Shown here: one piece after another, positions 33,303-41,115 of the stretch
How the letters are laid out: each line of letters opens with the position of its first letter
Numbering within the stretch: position 1 is the stretch's first letter
Source: Clostridium_AD sp964467165
Lineage (GTDB): Bacteria; Bacillota; Clostridia; Clostridiales; Clostridiaceae
Direction of reading: 5' to 3'
Length of the DNA stretch: 64,000 bases
NCBI GenBank assembly: GCA_964467165.1
Contig: CAYXOL010000003.1
Span: 90,544 to 154,543 of the forward strand
Program-made: the position numbers and the translations under genes
Notes under the pieces: model-generated
Seen by the model: only the letters and a program-made list of their open reading frames with translations
Databases searched by the model: none
Told to the model about the DNA's origin: nothing

Positions 33303-33344
33303 ATAAAAAGGAAGTTGAAGTTTAAAATTCAATTTCCTTTTTAT
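33303..33344. terminator. Bidirectional terminator
   Basis: ATAAAAAGGAA.TTGAA pairs with TTCAA.TTCCTTTTTAT with one mismatch. It lies between the DUF378 gene and a convergent hypothetical gene. Confidence 0.8.
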
Positions 33345-33369
33345 TTATATAAATTTTATACATCTACTT

Positions 33370-33810
33370 TCACATAAATCTTAACTGAATCAAAGCAGTT
33401 TTATCAGTAACTCTTATTACAATTAAACTATAGGAATCTTTTTTATCTATATCTTGTATTATCTTTAAAAATTTTTCATCTAACATCATTAATTTAATAC
33501 CTGTTTTACTTTGAATTTCATACCCCTTTGACCCCTTTACTATAAATAAATTATCCCAAGGCTTTGGCATATATTCGCTAAAATTTATCTCGAAAATTAT
33601 TCCTTCTTTCTGGAGTAGTCTTATTAGACTATTATATTCATCCTGTAACACATCATTTGTAAACTTTAATTTTTGTAATTTAGAATTATTATGCTCTAAT
33701 AAATTATTTTGCTTCATTATTTCTAATTCATATCCTGCTTTATTAAGGTCTAGCTTGTTTATTTTATTCTTAATTGTATCTAAATAATAGCTATTGTTAT
33801 TTTTATCCAT
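33370..33810 (-). CDS. Hypothetical protein with N-terminal coiled coil
   Basis: 146 residues. Residues ~12-70 form a likely coiled coil (heptad Leu/Ile, many Asn/Lys). A compact C-terminal domain follows (about 75-146), beginning 'FEINFSEYMPKPWDNLFIVKG' with mixed alpha/beta character. No signal peptide and no family recognised. It is divergent from another coiled-coil protein at 33870, with a 59-bp shared promoter region. Confidence 0.55.
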   Translation of the reverse strand: MDKNNNSYYLDTIKNKINKLDLNKAGYELEIMKQNNLLEHNNSKLQKLKFTNDVLQDEYNSLIRLLQKEGIIFEINFSEYMPKPWDNLFIVKGSKGYEIQSKTGIKLMMLDEKFLKIIQDIDKKDSYSLIVIRVTDKTALIQLRFM

Positions 33811-33869
33811 TATTTTTGCCTTGCCTTTCCACCTATTCTTTAGTTAGAATATAACTGAGGTGATTATTT

Positions 33870-34178
33870 ATGAATAAATTTATAGATTTGATTATTTCCA
33901 ATTTAATATATATGGGTAAAAAAAGTAAGGTTTTTCTAATAAACTTTTACAAAAAAATTAACTTTTTAATAAATAAGAATTTTGCTTTAAACAAAATGTA
34001 TAGGCCAATTATCAGAGAAAAAATAAATACACAGAATAAACTTAAAAAAACACTATTAGATGTAAATAATAAGAATAAGGAAGTTGAAAAAAATTTATTA
34101 AATCTAGAAAATCAAAATACATTACTACAATCTAAAATATCTATAATTCAAGACCTCATCACCAAAAGGCACAACTAA
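33870..34178 (+). CDS. Small basic coiled-coil protein
   Basis: 102 residues, Lys/Asn-rich. Residues 1-40 hold two short amphipathic hydrophobic stretches. Residues ~50-98 form a coiled coil ('LLDVNNKNKEVEKNLLNLENQN'). GAGGTGAT SD is at the proper distance. No family recognised. Its divergent neighbour also has a coiled coil, which raises the possibility that the two interact, but nothing in sequence proves this. Confidence 0.55.
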   Translation: MNKFIDLIISNLIYMGKKSKVFLINFYKKINFLINKNFALNKMYRPIIREKINTQNKLKKTLLDVNNKNKEVEKNLLNLENQNTLLQSKISIIQDLITKRHN

Positions 34179-34343
34179 TCTGTGCTATCCTTCTTAAATA
34201 ATAACATACATTCCTCAATCAATAATATATTTATCTTTGGTTAATACTATAAATGAGGCACAGACAAATAGCTTACAATGAAGTATTCTTGTTTTTTATG
34301 TGAATATGTCTACCCTAACAATCTTAAAGTGAGGTGTTTCATA

Positions 34344-35792
34344 TTGTTCCATAGTATATGTGAAGATAAAAATTACAAAAATTTATTTAATGGTAATTGG
34401 GTTATGTCCAGTAATACCATAGAAATTTTTTCCCCTGTAGACAACAGTTTAGTAGGTACAATTCCCTCTATGACAAAAGACGAAGCCAGCATGGTAATTG
34501 CAAATTCAAAAGCTTCTCAAAAAATTTGGGCTAATATGGCCATTAGCTCTCGTGCATCAATATTGCATAAAGCCGCTGAGCTACTGGATGAAAATGTTGA
34601 TTTTTTATCCTCCCTAATGCAAATGGAGATTGCTAAAGATAAGCATTCCTGCATTGCTGAGATAAAAAGGACTGCTGATTTTATTAGATTTACTGCTGAT
34701 GCTGGTAAACATTTAGAAGGAGAAACCATAGGTGCAGATAATTTCCCTGGATTTAAGAAAAATAAAATATCCTTTGTCACCAAGGTACCTGTAGGAGTGG
34801 TCCTTGCAATTTCCCCTTTTAATTACCCTATTAATCTTTCTGCATCTAAAATTGCTCCAGCCCTTATTGGTGGAAATAGTGTAATTTTAAAGCCTTCTAC
34901 TCAAGGAGCTATTAGTGCACTGCACCTAGCTGCAATTTTTCATGAAGCCGGTGTTCCTCATGGCGTAATAAACACAATAACAGGGAGAGGTAGCGAAATA
35001 GGCGATTATTTAGTAACCCACAAGGATATTAATTTTATAAATTTTACTGGAAGTACCGAGGTGGGAACACATATAGCTGTAATCGCTGGCATGGTACCTA
35101 TGATTATGGAACTTGGTGGCAAAGATGCAGCTATAATACTCTCTGATGCCGATATTGAAACTGCTGGGAAAGATATTGTTGCAGGAGCCTTTAGCTATTC
35201 TGGTCAGAGATGCACCGCTGTTAAAAGGGTTCTAGTTATAAATGATGTTGCAGGTAAACTCATAATCGAATTAATGAAAAATATTAAATTACTAAAGGTG
35301 GGCAATCCAGGCGATGATTGTGAGATAACCCCTCTCATAGACAATAAAGCTGCAGACTATGTTCAAGAGCTTATAGATGATGCCATAAGTCGTGGTGCTA
35401 CGCTATTATACGGAAACAAACGAAATAATAATCTAGTTTACCCAACTTTACTTGATAATGTAACTACGGATATGAGACTGGCTTGGGAGGAACCTTTTGG
35501 CCCGGTACTCCCAGTTATCAGAGTTGAAACCATTGAGGAAGCTATTAACATAGCTAACAGATCTGAATATGGCCTTCAAACTTCTGTTTATACTAAAAAT
35601 ATTGATGATGCCTTTAATATAGCTAGTAGGCTAGAGGTAGGTACCGTTCAAATTAATAATAAACCTGAAAGAGGTCCTGACCATTTTCCTTTCTCTGGAA
35701 CAAAATCTTCTGGTATGGGTACACAAGGAATAAGATATAGCATTGAAGCAATGACTAGGTCAAAAGCTACAGTTTTGCTAATAAACCCATAG
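34344..35792 (+). CDS. gapN: NADP-dependent non-phosphorylating glyceraldehyde-3-phosphate dehydrogenase
   Basis: 482 residues from TTG 34344, chosen because AGTGAGGTG sits 7-8 nt upstream and the resulting MFHSICEDKNYKNLFNG start fits GapN; a longer ORF from 34278 has no SD. Aldehyde dehydrogenase fold: 'SPFNYPINLSASKIAPAL', the Glu of 'MELGGKDA' (about 256), the catalytic Cys of 'SYSGQRCTAVKR' (about 290), and 'KPERGPDHFPFSGTKSSG', the GapN-typical sugar-phosphate binding end. It oxidises glyceraldehyde-3-phosphate to 3-phosphoglycerate making NADPH, an important NADPH source in clostridia. Confidence 0.92.
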   Translation: MFHSICEDKNYKNLFNGNWVMSSNTIEIFSPVDNSLVGTIPSMTKDEASMVIANSKASQKIWANMAISSRASILHKAAELLDENVDFLSSLMQMEIAKDKHSCIAEIKRTADFIRFTADAGKHLEGETIGADNFPGFKKNKISFVTKVPVGVVLAISPFNYPINLSASKIAPALIGGNSVILKPSTQGAISALHLAAIFHEAGVPHGVINTITGRGSEIGDYLVTHKDINFINFTGSTEVGTHIAVIAGMVPMIMELGGKDAAIILSDADIETAGKDIVAGAFSYSGQRCTAVKRVLVINDVAGKLIIELMKNIKLLKVGNPGDDCEITPLIDNKAADYVQELIDDAISRGATLLYGNKRNNNLVYPTLLDNVTTDMRLAWEEPFGPVLPVIRVETIEEAINIANRSEYGLQTSVYTKNIDDAFNIASRLEVGTVQINNKPERGPDHFPFSGTKSSGMGTQGIRYSIEAMTRSKATVLLINP

Positions 35793-35799
35793 AAAACTT

Positions 35800-35833
35800 A
35801 AACAAGCAGCTTTTAATTACAAGCTGCTTGTTT
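35800..35833. terminator. gapN/plsC terminator
   Basis: Perfect 13-bp stem AAACAAGCAGCTT/AAGCTGCTTGTTT, 8-nt loop, followed on the plus strand by CTATTTTTTTT. The convergent acyltransferase stops at 35834. Confidence 0.85.
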
Positions 35834-36562
35834 CTATTTTTTTTGATTTTCCCTATCTAAATTCATTTGGATTATATTTTTCACGAATTCTGAAATCTCC
35901 GCTTTTTCATCCTTTGACATTTTATCCATATATATAGGCTTATCTATTATAAGTTTGGCATTTGCCTTTTTAACTTTTCCATCATTACCTTCCATGCCTT
36001 TATGAGTATCATAAAAAGTTATAGGAACGATAGGTACCCCTGCTTTTATTGCTAGTCTCATACTACCCTTCTTAAATTCCCCCATATTATTACTTTTACT
36101 TCTAGTACCTTCTGGAAAAATAATCATAGAATATCCATTTTTTAAATTTTCAACGGCTTCTGAAATTGATTTTAAAGCCTCTCTTGGATTTTCTCTATCC
36201 ATAAATACAGAATGAATTTGCCTCATCCAATAACTCATCACAGGTATTTTTTCCATTTCCTTTTTAGCAACTGCACCAGTAAGTCTATCCATATTAGATA
36301 ATATAACTGGTATATCCAGATTACTTTGATGATTTCCCACAAAAACACAAGGTTCATCTGGTATATTTTCTTTCCCTACCACAGTTAAATTTAAACCCGC
36401 AATCCTCATTATAAAATTAGACCAATTCCTAACTACCTTAGATAGGTATTCATCTACCTCCTGCGTGGTCTTATGTTTTTTTATGATATTAAGTTGTATT
36501 TCCCTAAAACCTTTCCCAATCAAATCAATAATAAAACGCAAATAAAAATATACTGTTCTCAT
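35834..36562 (-). CDS. 1-acyl-sn-glycerol-3-phosphate acyltransferase (PlsC-like)
   Basis: 242 residues. Acyltransferase motifs: NHQSNLD (NHx4D, about residues 77-83) and 'FPEGTRSKSN' (about 150). 'IVPITFYDTHKGM' follows. An N-terminal hydrophobic segment gives membrane association. It acylates lysophosphatidic acid to phosphatidic acid, or a related lysolipid, in phospholipid synthesis. It is monocistronic with a moderate SD (AAAGGA). The acyl donor specificity cannot be read. Confidence 0.9.
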   Translation of the reverse strand: MRTVYFYLRFIIDLIGKGFREIQLNIIKKHKTTQEVDEYLSKVVRNWSNFIMRIAGLNLTVVGKENIPDEPCVFVGNHQSNLDIPVILSNMDRLTGAVAKKEMEKIPVMSYWMRQIHSVFMDRENPREALKSISEAVENLKNGYSMIIFPEGTRSKSNNMGEFKKGSMRLAIKAGVPIVPITFYDTHKGMEGNDGKVKKANAKLIIDKPIYMDKMSKDEKAEISEFVKNIIQMNLDRENQKK

Positions 36563-36790
36563 ATGTTTATTCCTTTCATCCTAAAATTAAATTATACTAT
36601 TTTTAATAATACTAATAATTATATATATCTACACAATTATACTAGTTAATATGCTTTATTTCAAATGTTTTCACTTTGGTAAAAGTGAATTGTAATTTGC
36701 AGCGTGGTTTTTTCTTAGAAACTGATTTTTTTTTATTTAAGTGGATAAACTTATTTATGTACTTAAAATATTGTATAGGAGATTAATCAT

Positions 36791-37663
36791 ATGCCAAAGA
36801 AACCCTGGTTAAAATACGCCTTAATCTGCACTTTATTAGCCTTAATAAGTGTAATTGTAGCCATAGTTTATAAATATAATGCAAAAACTAACATAAACCT
36901 TAATAACAACATGGTCACTCATTTTATTGATGTAGGCCAGGGCGATTGTATACTTATTCAAGTAAATAACAAAAACTTACTAATTGATAGTGGTACCAGT
37001 GATTCAACTTCAAGAGTAATTAGGTATCTAAAAAATAATAACATTACTAAACTAGACTATGTAATTGCAACTCATCCCCATGATGATCATATAGGGGGTA
37101 TGTCTAGTGTAATTAAAGCTTTTGATATCGGTGAATTCTATGCTCCTAAAGTCACAACTTACTCTCAAAGCTTTGAAGATATGATTAGAGCTTTAAAAAG
37201 TAAAGATCTTAAAATAAAAATAGCTAAACCTAATATTACCTTAGATTTAGGTCCCAGTACCACCTGCCTTATGCTATCACCCAACAAAACCACCTACAAA
37301 GATACTAATGATTACTCTTGCGTCCTAAAGGTATCTTATAAAAGTTCAACTTACTTATTCACTGGAGATATTCAAAATCTAAGTGAGAATGAAATTTTAG
37401 ATAAAGGTTATGATTTACATGCCCAGATACTAAAAATAGCTCATCATGGTAGTAAATCCTCAACCTCTAAGGCATTTTTAAATAGAGTTTCTCCAAAAAT
37501 TGCAGTAATAAGCTGTGGAGCCTATAATAGTTATGGTCATCCAAATAGTGAAACCCTAGATAAACTCAAAAAATTAAATTGTATTATCTATAGAACTGAT
37601 TTAGATAAAGATATTATACTTATTAGCGATGGTATAACCACAAGTAGATTTGTCAGAAAATAA
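36791..37663 (+). CDS. Membrane-anchored MBL-fold hydrolase, ComEC C-terminal-like
   Basis: 290 residues. One N-terminal helix (about 8-28) anchors an extracellular metallo-beta-lactamase domain: 'FIDVGQGDCILIQ', metal motif THPHDDHIGG (about 96-105), 'YLFTGDI' and 'KIAHHGSKSSTS'. This matches the free-standing form of the ComEC/Rec2 C-terminal domain. ComEC's MBL domain is thought to degrade one DNA strand during uptake; for stand-alone proteins the substrate is unknown. The stop codon merges with the terminator. Confidence 0.88.
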   Translation: MPKKPWLKYALICTLLALISVIVAIVYKYNAKTNINLNNNMVTHFIDVGQGDCILIQVNNKNLLIDSGTSDSTSRVIRYLKNNNITKLDYVIATHPHDDHIGGMSSVIKAFDIGEFYAPKVTTYSQSFEDMIRALKSKDLKIKIAKPNITLDLGPSTTCLMLSPNKTTYKDTNDYSCVLKVSYKSSTYLFTGDIQNLSENEILDKGYDLHAQILKIAHHGSKSSTSKAFLNRVSPKIAVISCGAYNSYGHPNSETLDKLKKLNCIIYRTDLDKDIILISDGITTSRFVRK

Positions 37664-37688
37664 AAAAAACTAGTTACCTAGTTTTTTT
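37663..37688. terminator. Bidirectional terminator
   Basis: AAAAAAACTAG-TTAC-CTAGTTTTTTT, an 11-bp perfect stem. It serves the MBL gene (plus) and tRNA-Ile (minus). Confidence 0.85.
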
Positions 37689-37707
37689 ATTTGTGTGAAA
37701 ATAATAT

Positions 37708-37784
37708 TGGTGGGTCTAAATGGACTCGAACCATCGACTTCTGCCTTATCAGAGCAGCGCTCTAACCAGCTGAGCTATAGACCC
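37708..37784 (-). tRNA. tRNA-Ile (anticodon GAT)
   Basis: Minus strand, 77 nt with encoded CCA. Acceptor GGGTCTA/TAGACCC, D-arm GCTC...GAGC, anticodon stem CTGCT/GGCAG with loop CTGATAA (anticodon GAT), T-arm GATGG-TTCGAGT-CCATT. All four arms pair. It reads AUC/AUU codons. Confidence 0.97.
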
Positions 37785-37814
37785 ATGATAACCTTATCAT
37801 GAAGTGACTTTTTA

Positions 37815-37843
37815 AGTATAATACCTATTATATACCTTGTCAA
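37815..37843 (-). promoter_or_regulatory. tRNA-Ile promoter
   Basis: Minus-strand TTGACA (37843-37838), 17-bp spacer, TATACT (37820-37815). This is a near-consensus promoter about 25 nt before the mature 5' end, so the tRNA does not depend on read-through from the structured region upstream. Confidence 0.8.
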
Positions 37844-37892
37844 TACTTTTCTTTATCTTTTAATTTAGCAACTAACGCATAGGATAATCGTG

Positions 37893-37994
37893 AGTATGAA
37901 AATTCTCCTACGTGACTTGCAAAAGAACTCCAAACAGGAAATTACATTAAGAAATTCTAATCTTTTGCAAGTCACTTCGGAGAACTTTCATACT
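37893..37994. repeat. Long hairpin, domain 1 of the structured region
   Basis: AGTATGAAA.TTCTCC pairs with GGAGAA.TTTCATACT. After a 3-nt internal loop, a perfect 15-bp stem GTGACTTGCAAAAGA (37912-37926) / TCTTTTGCAAGTCAC (37961-37975) closes a 34-nt loop. Confidence 0.85.
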
Positions 37995-38638
37995 TTATCA
38001 TCTTAGAACTTATGTAACGTTTAAATGTTAATTATAAAGGTAAGCGCATGTAATCCTATGAGAGAAAACAAAGGAGACACCCTAAAGATTAAGTAATCTT
38101 GGAAATATATACGAATAATATTTGTAAATATCCGTCCTTGTTGCCCACGTTTCAACACCTTAGCTAAATCGTAGCTTAGAAAGGTGGAGTTTGTCTTCCT
38201 GCCCTGTTAGAGTGTTACGAACTTACTTACTATCCATAGATACAATCACCTCCATTTTAACAACTAAGCATATCTAGATACACCAGCCCTTAGAGGCACT
38301 AACGCGCCTTGTTCTAATATCAATAATGACATTTTCTGCACTGAACCTGTTATAAGTTTTTAGAAATTTGTAGCGTTTTGTACCCTCTTAATTTTGATAC
38401 ACTAAAAAAACTACAGGCTGCCGCCTGAAAGAATGGATGGACTATGCTGATTATAGATTAAAATCGTAACCGTGTTTTACTGTAGATATTTTTTCTTAGA
38501 TTAGGCTAACAAAAGTATATATTGCCCAGAATGCTTTGAATAAGCCTTAGTAATTCTTAATTTATTTTATTTATAGATGCGCACCGAAAATCACATGTTT
38601 GAACCATAAATACATCGCGCTAATTATAGCTTGTAATC

Positions 38639-38859
38639 AAGAAAGTTCGCCATGTAGGCGTGTGCCAGATAGTATATAATAAGTTTTACAGACTCTTAGT
38701 TTATGGAGTGAAAAAAATCCGTAAGCAGCCCAGGACGGGCTGCTAGCACTTCTGAGACAGGACGTCGAATAAGTGCGCTAGGATTTTTTTCATGGAATAA
38801 ACTTAGAGTCTGTTAACGAATTATCTACTATCAGAACATCCTGCATGGCGAACCTTCTT
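38639..38859. repeat. 221-nt imperfect palindromic rod capped by two hairpins
   Basis: 20-bp end arms with 2 mismatches (38639-38658/38840-38859). Inner pairs are 38688-38704/38797-38813 (16 of 17) and 38709-38720/38781-38792 (12 of 12). The tip is a three-way junction with hairpins AGCAGCCC/GGGCTGCT (38724-38744) and GCACTT/AAGTGC (38746-38776). Confidence 0.85.
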
Positions 38860-38874
38860 GCGATAAACTATAAT

Positions 38875-39657
38875 CTACTTCCAATCTTTGTCTATAATAT
38901 CCCACATCATCTTTCCAACTCTAGATATAGTCGTTATTCCATACACATTGTTAGGTAAGTTATTAGCCATTACTGTAAAAAGAAAATTCCCCTTTTCAAT
39001 CATCATTAACGTTGAATCGTTTTCAACATTTTCAAGGCTACCACCTTTATTGGCAATATTTTTTTGAAACTGCTTTGGTGCGTAAAAAGGTAATTTATTT
39101 GTGACCTGTTGTTTTTTTAATATCCTTATAATCAAATCACTATTTTCTTCATTTAAATATTGCTTTAGATATAGCAGTTTAAAACATTTACTTAGGTCAA
39201 AACTACTAGTAGTATTCTCCAATTCATCTTGTTCTAATTTAACCTCCGTTGTAATCCTTTTCAAATCAGTGCTTTTTAGACCCATCTCTTTGAACAATTC
39301 ATCTATTCGCTGCATGGTCAACACTTCAATTATTTTATTTGCTGCAGTATTATCACTTTGAATAAGCATTGCTATAAATAAGTCATATATTGAATATTCT
39401 CTTCCTGAAAATTCATGTATAATTCCATTTGAACCATGTGTCTTATCTCCTGCTTCTATTTTAATTTTAGATTGTAAATCTATTTTTCCATTCTCTACTT
39501 CTTTAAGTAATGCTATGGCTAATGGTAATTTTATGCATCCAGCCGATACCATTTTTTTATTTTCATTAAGCCCATAAAGATATCCACTATTTATTTCTTC
39601 AAAGTAAAAACTGTAATTACCTTCTCTTGTCTCTAAATATTTTTTTATCACTTTCAT
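38875..39657 (-). CDS. Class A beta-lactamase-like (serine hydrolase fold) protein lacking the catalytic Ser
   Basis: 260 residues, full length for the domain, no signal peptide. 'SDNTAANKII' supplies the SDN motif and 'NKGGSLENVEND' the KTG-like box. The SxxK position, however, reads GCIK (in VSAGCIKLPL): glycine replaces the nucleophilic serine three residues before the lysine. A Ser sits two residues earlier, out of register. It is therefore probably a non-enzymatic relative, or uses another nucleophile. The absence of a signal peptide fits a cytoplasmic role. SD AGGAGG precedes the ATG. Its stop is 15 nt from the long palindromic rod. Confidence 0.85.
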   Translation of the reverse strand: MKVIKKYLETREGNYSFYFEEINSGYLYGLNENKKMVSAGCIKLPLAIALLKEVENGKIDLQSKIKIEAGDKTHGSNGIIHEFSGREYSIYDLFIAMLIQSDNTAANKIIEVLTMQRIDELFKEMGLKSTDLKRITTEVKLEQDELENTTSSFDLSKCFKLLYLKQYLNEENSDLIIRILKKQQVTNKLPFYAPKQFQKNIANKGGSLENVENDSTLMMIEKGNFLFTVMANNLPNNVYGITTISRVGKMMWDIIDKDWK

Positions 39658-39739
39658 AATAGCCTCCTGGTTTTTATCCGGAGTATAACAATAAAAACTT
39701 ACTATACTCCATATTTTAATGCACTCTTAAAGTGGTTTA

Positions 39740-40837
39740 CTAATCGCCAAAAGAAATTCCAATGCTTCTAGCTACTTTAACTAATTCTCCGCTTGGATCT
39801 ACATTTTTGGTATCTCCTATAACATTTTCTAAATGTGCATAAGATATTTTATTTCCTGTAAGGCAAACCATATTTCCGAATTTTCCTGCATTAATTAAAT
39901 CAACAGCTGCTACCCCATACCTAGTAGAAAGCATTCTATCAAAAGATGATGTTACCCCACCTCTTTGAATATGACCAAGTACTGTACATCTAATTTCATG
40001 ATTTTTTACTAACTCTTCTAACTGGTAAGCCAATTTATTGCCTATTCCTCCTAGTCTTATTGGATCTGGGCTATCTTCAACTATTTTGCTAACTACAACA
40101 TTGCCACCTTTTTCCTTTGCACCTTCAGCAACCACGATAATACTAAATAATTTTCCTTCTCTTTCACGTTCCTCTATCTTTTCAACAATTTTGCAAATAT
40201 CAAAATCTATTTCCGGTATTAAAATTACATCTGCCGAGCCTGAAACTCCAGATTCTAATGCAATCCATCCCGCATTTCTTCCCATTACTTCCAGTATCAT
40301 TATTCTATGGTGTGATTCAGCTGTAGTATGTAGTCTATCAAGGGCATCGGTTGCCACACCTACTGCAGTATTAAATCCAAAAGTAGTATCTGTAGATGCT
40401 AAATCATTGTCTATAGTTTTCGGAACTCCAATTACTTTAACACCTTTTCTTCCAAAATCTCTAGCACTTGTAAGGGTACCGTCTCCGCCAATAACTATTA
40501 GAGCGTCCACGCCTTCTTTTCTCATGTTTTCAATGGCTACGTCTGATACATCTTTTTTAACCTGAACACCATTTTCTTCAATAGTATAATAAAACAAATT
40601 ATCTTTATTAGAGCAATATAATATAGTTCCACCTTTATGTTGAATTCCTGACACTGTTTCTAGTGTTAGTGGCATGGTTTCATTCTTATATAATCCTCTA
40701 TATCCAAATCTATACCCAATTACTTCATAACCATAATTTAAAATTGCGTTACGAGTAACGGCCCTAATTACTGCATTGAGTCCTGGACAATCTCCTCCAC
40801 CAGTTAATACTCCTATTTTCTTTATTTTATGTTCCAT
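39740..40837 (-). CDS. pfkA: 6-phosphofructokinase
   Basis: 365 residues from ATG 40837 (SD GGGGG about 7 nt upstream; an upstream reading to 40867 lacks one). Motifs: 'GVLTGGGDCPGLNAVIRAV', 'VIGGDGTLTSA', 'PKTIDNDL' (catalytic Asp), 'EVMGRNAGWIAL' and 'LGHIQRGG'. The Gly in GGDG favours ATP as donor, while the Lys of PKTIDND is shared with PPi-type and mixed-group enzymes, so ATP is likely but not certain. It phosphorylates fructose-6-phosphate in glycolysis. It is longer than the E. coli type (320) and matches the group with 360-370 residues. Monocistronic. Confidence 0.92.
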   Translation of the reverse strand: MEHKIKKIGVLTGGGDCPGLNAVIRAVTRNAILNYGYEVIGYRFGYRGLYKNETMPLTLETVSGIQHKGGTILYCSNKDNLFYYTIEENGVQVKKDVSDVAIENMRKEGVDALIVIGGDGTLTSARDFGRKGVKVIGVPKTIDNDLASTDTTFGFNTAVGVATDALDRLHTTAESHHRIMILEVMGRNAGWIALESGVSGSADVILIPEIDFDICKIVEKIEEREREGKLFSIIVVAEGAKEKGGNVVVSKIVEDSPDPIRLGGIGNKLAYQLEELVKNHEIRCTVLGHIQRGGVTSSFDRMLSTRYGVAAVDLINAGKFGNMVCLTGNKISYAHLENVIGDTKNVDPSGELVKVARSIGISFGD

Positions 40838-41115
40838 ATACATTCCCCCAAACTCTATTTGACTCATTATACACCTTATATGGGAAAATATAAATGATAG
40901 GGTGCTATTAGTGAAATATTCTCAACTTTCCACAAATAGCATAGCTTAATAAAAAAAAATATCATAATATAGAATATTTCCAGTAAAAAAAGTCTGCAAA
41001 TAAAATGTTACTAGAGTATTGTATATCATATTAATTATTTAGTCCACACATACCGAAGTTACAAGCTAATTCTAATATAATTAGTCATCAATTTTAGTCC
41101 CAAAAACATTATTAT

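Larger units (their letters stand above)
37878..38859. ncRNA. Candidate large structured RNA or nested palindromic element, unidentified
   Basis: No ORF on either strand for about 1 kb between tRNA-Ile and a serine-hydrolase-like gene, yet nearly every part pairs locally. (1) 37878-38060: CATAGGAT/ATCCTATG enclosing a 16+15-bp hairpin. (2) ~38071-38200: GGAGACA/TGTCTTCC around AAGATTA/TAATCTT and CACCTT/AAGGTG. (3) ~38289-38317: TTAG.AGGC/GCCT..CTAA. (4) 38404-38496: AAAAAAACTACAG/CTGTAG.ATATTTTTT with inner CAGGC/GCCTG. (5) ~38500-38552: AGGCT/AGCCT. (6) ~38570-38625: TATA..GCGC/GCGC..TATA. (7) 38639-38859: long rod. Strand is unresolved. This resembles the style of giant ornate RNAs (OLE, GOLLD, ROOL), but I could not match any of them. 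Confidence 0.45.

Noticed and set aside
37878..38859. Group I or group II intron, RNase P RNA, tmRNA or 6S RNA in the structured region
   Set aside because: I looked for group I P/Q/R/S-like segments (only a weak CATAGTCC on the minus strand), group II domain V, RNase P conserved blocks and a tmRNA tag ORF. None matched convincingly.
40038..40565. Plus-strand 175-aa ORF inside pfkA
   Set aside because: Shadow frame of a well-supported enzyme gene.
39740..40837. PPi-dependent phosphofructokinase
   Set aside because: PKTIDND is shared with PPi enzymes, but the GGDG motif (Gly rather than Asp) favours ATP. Left as 6-phosphofructokinase with a note.
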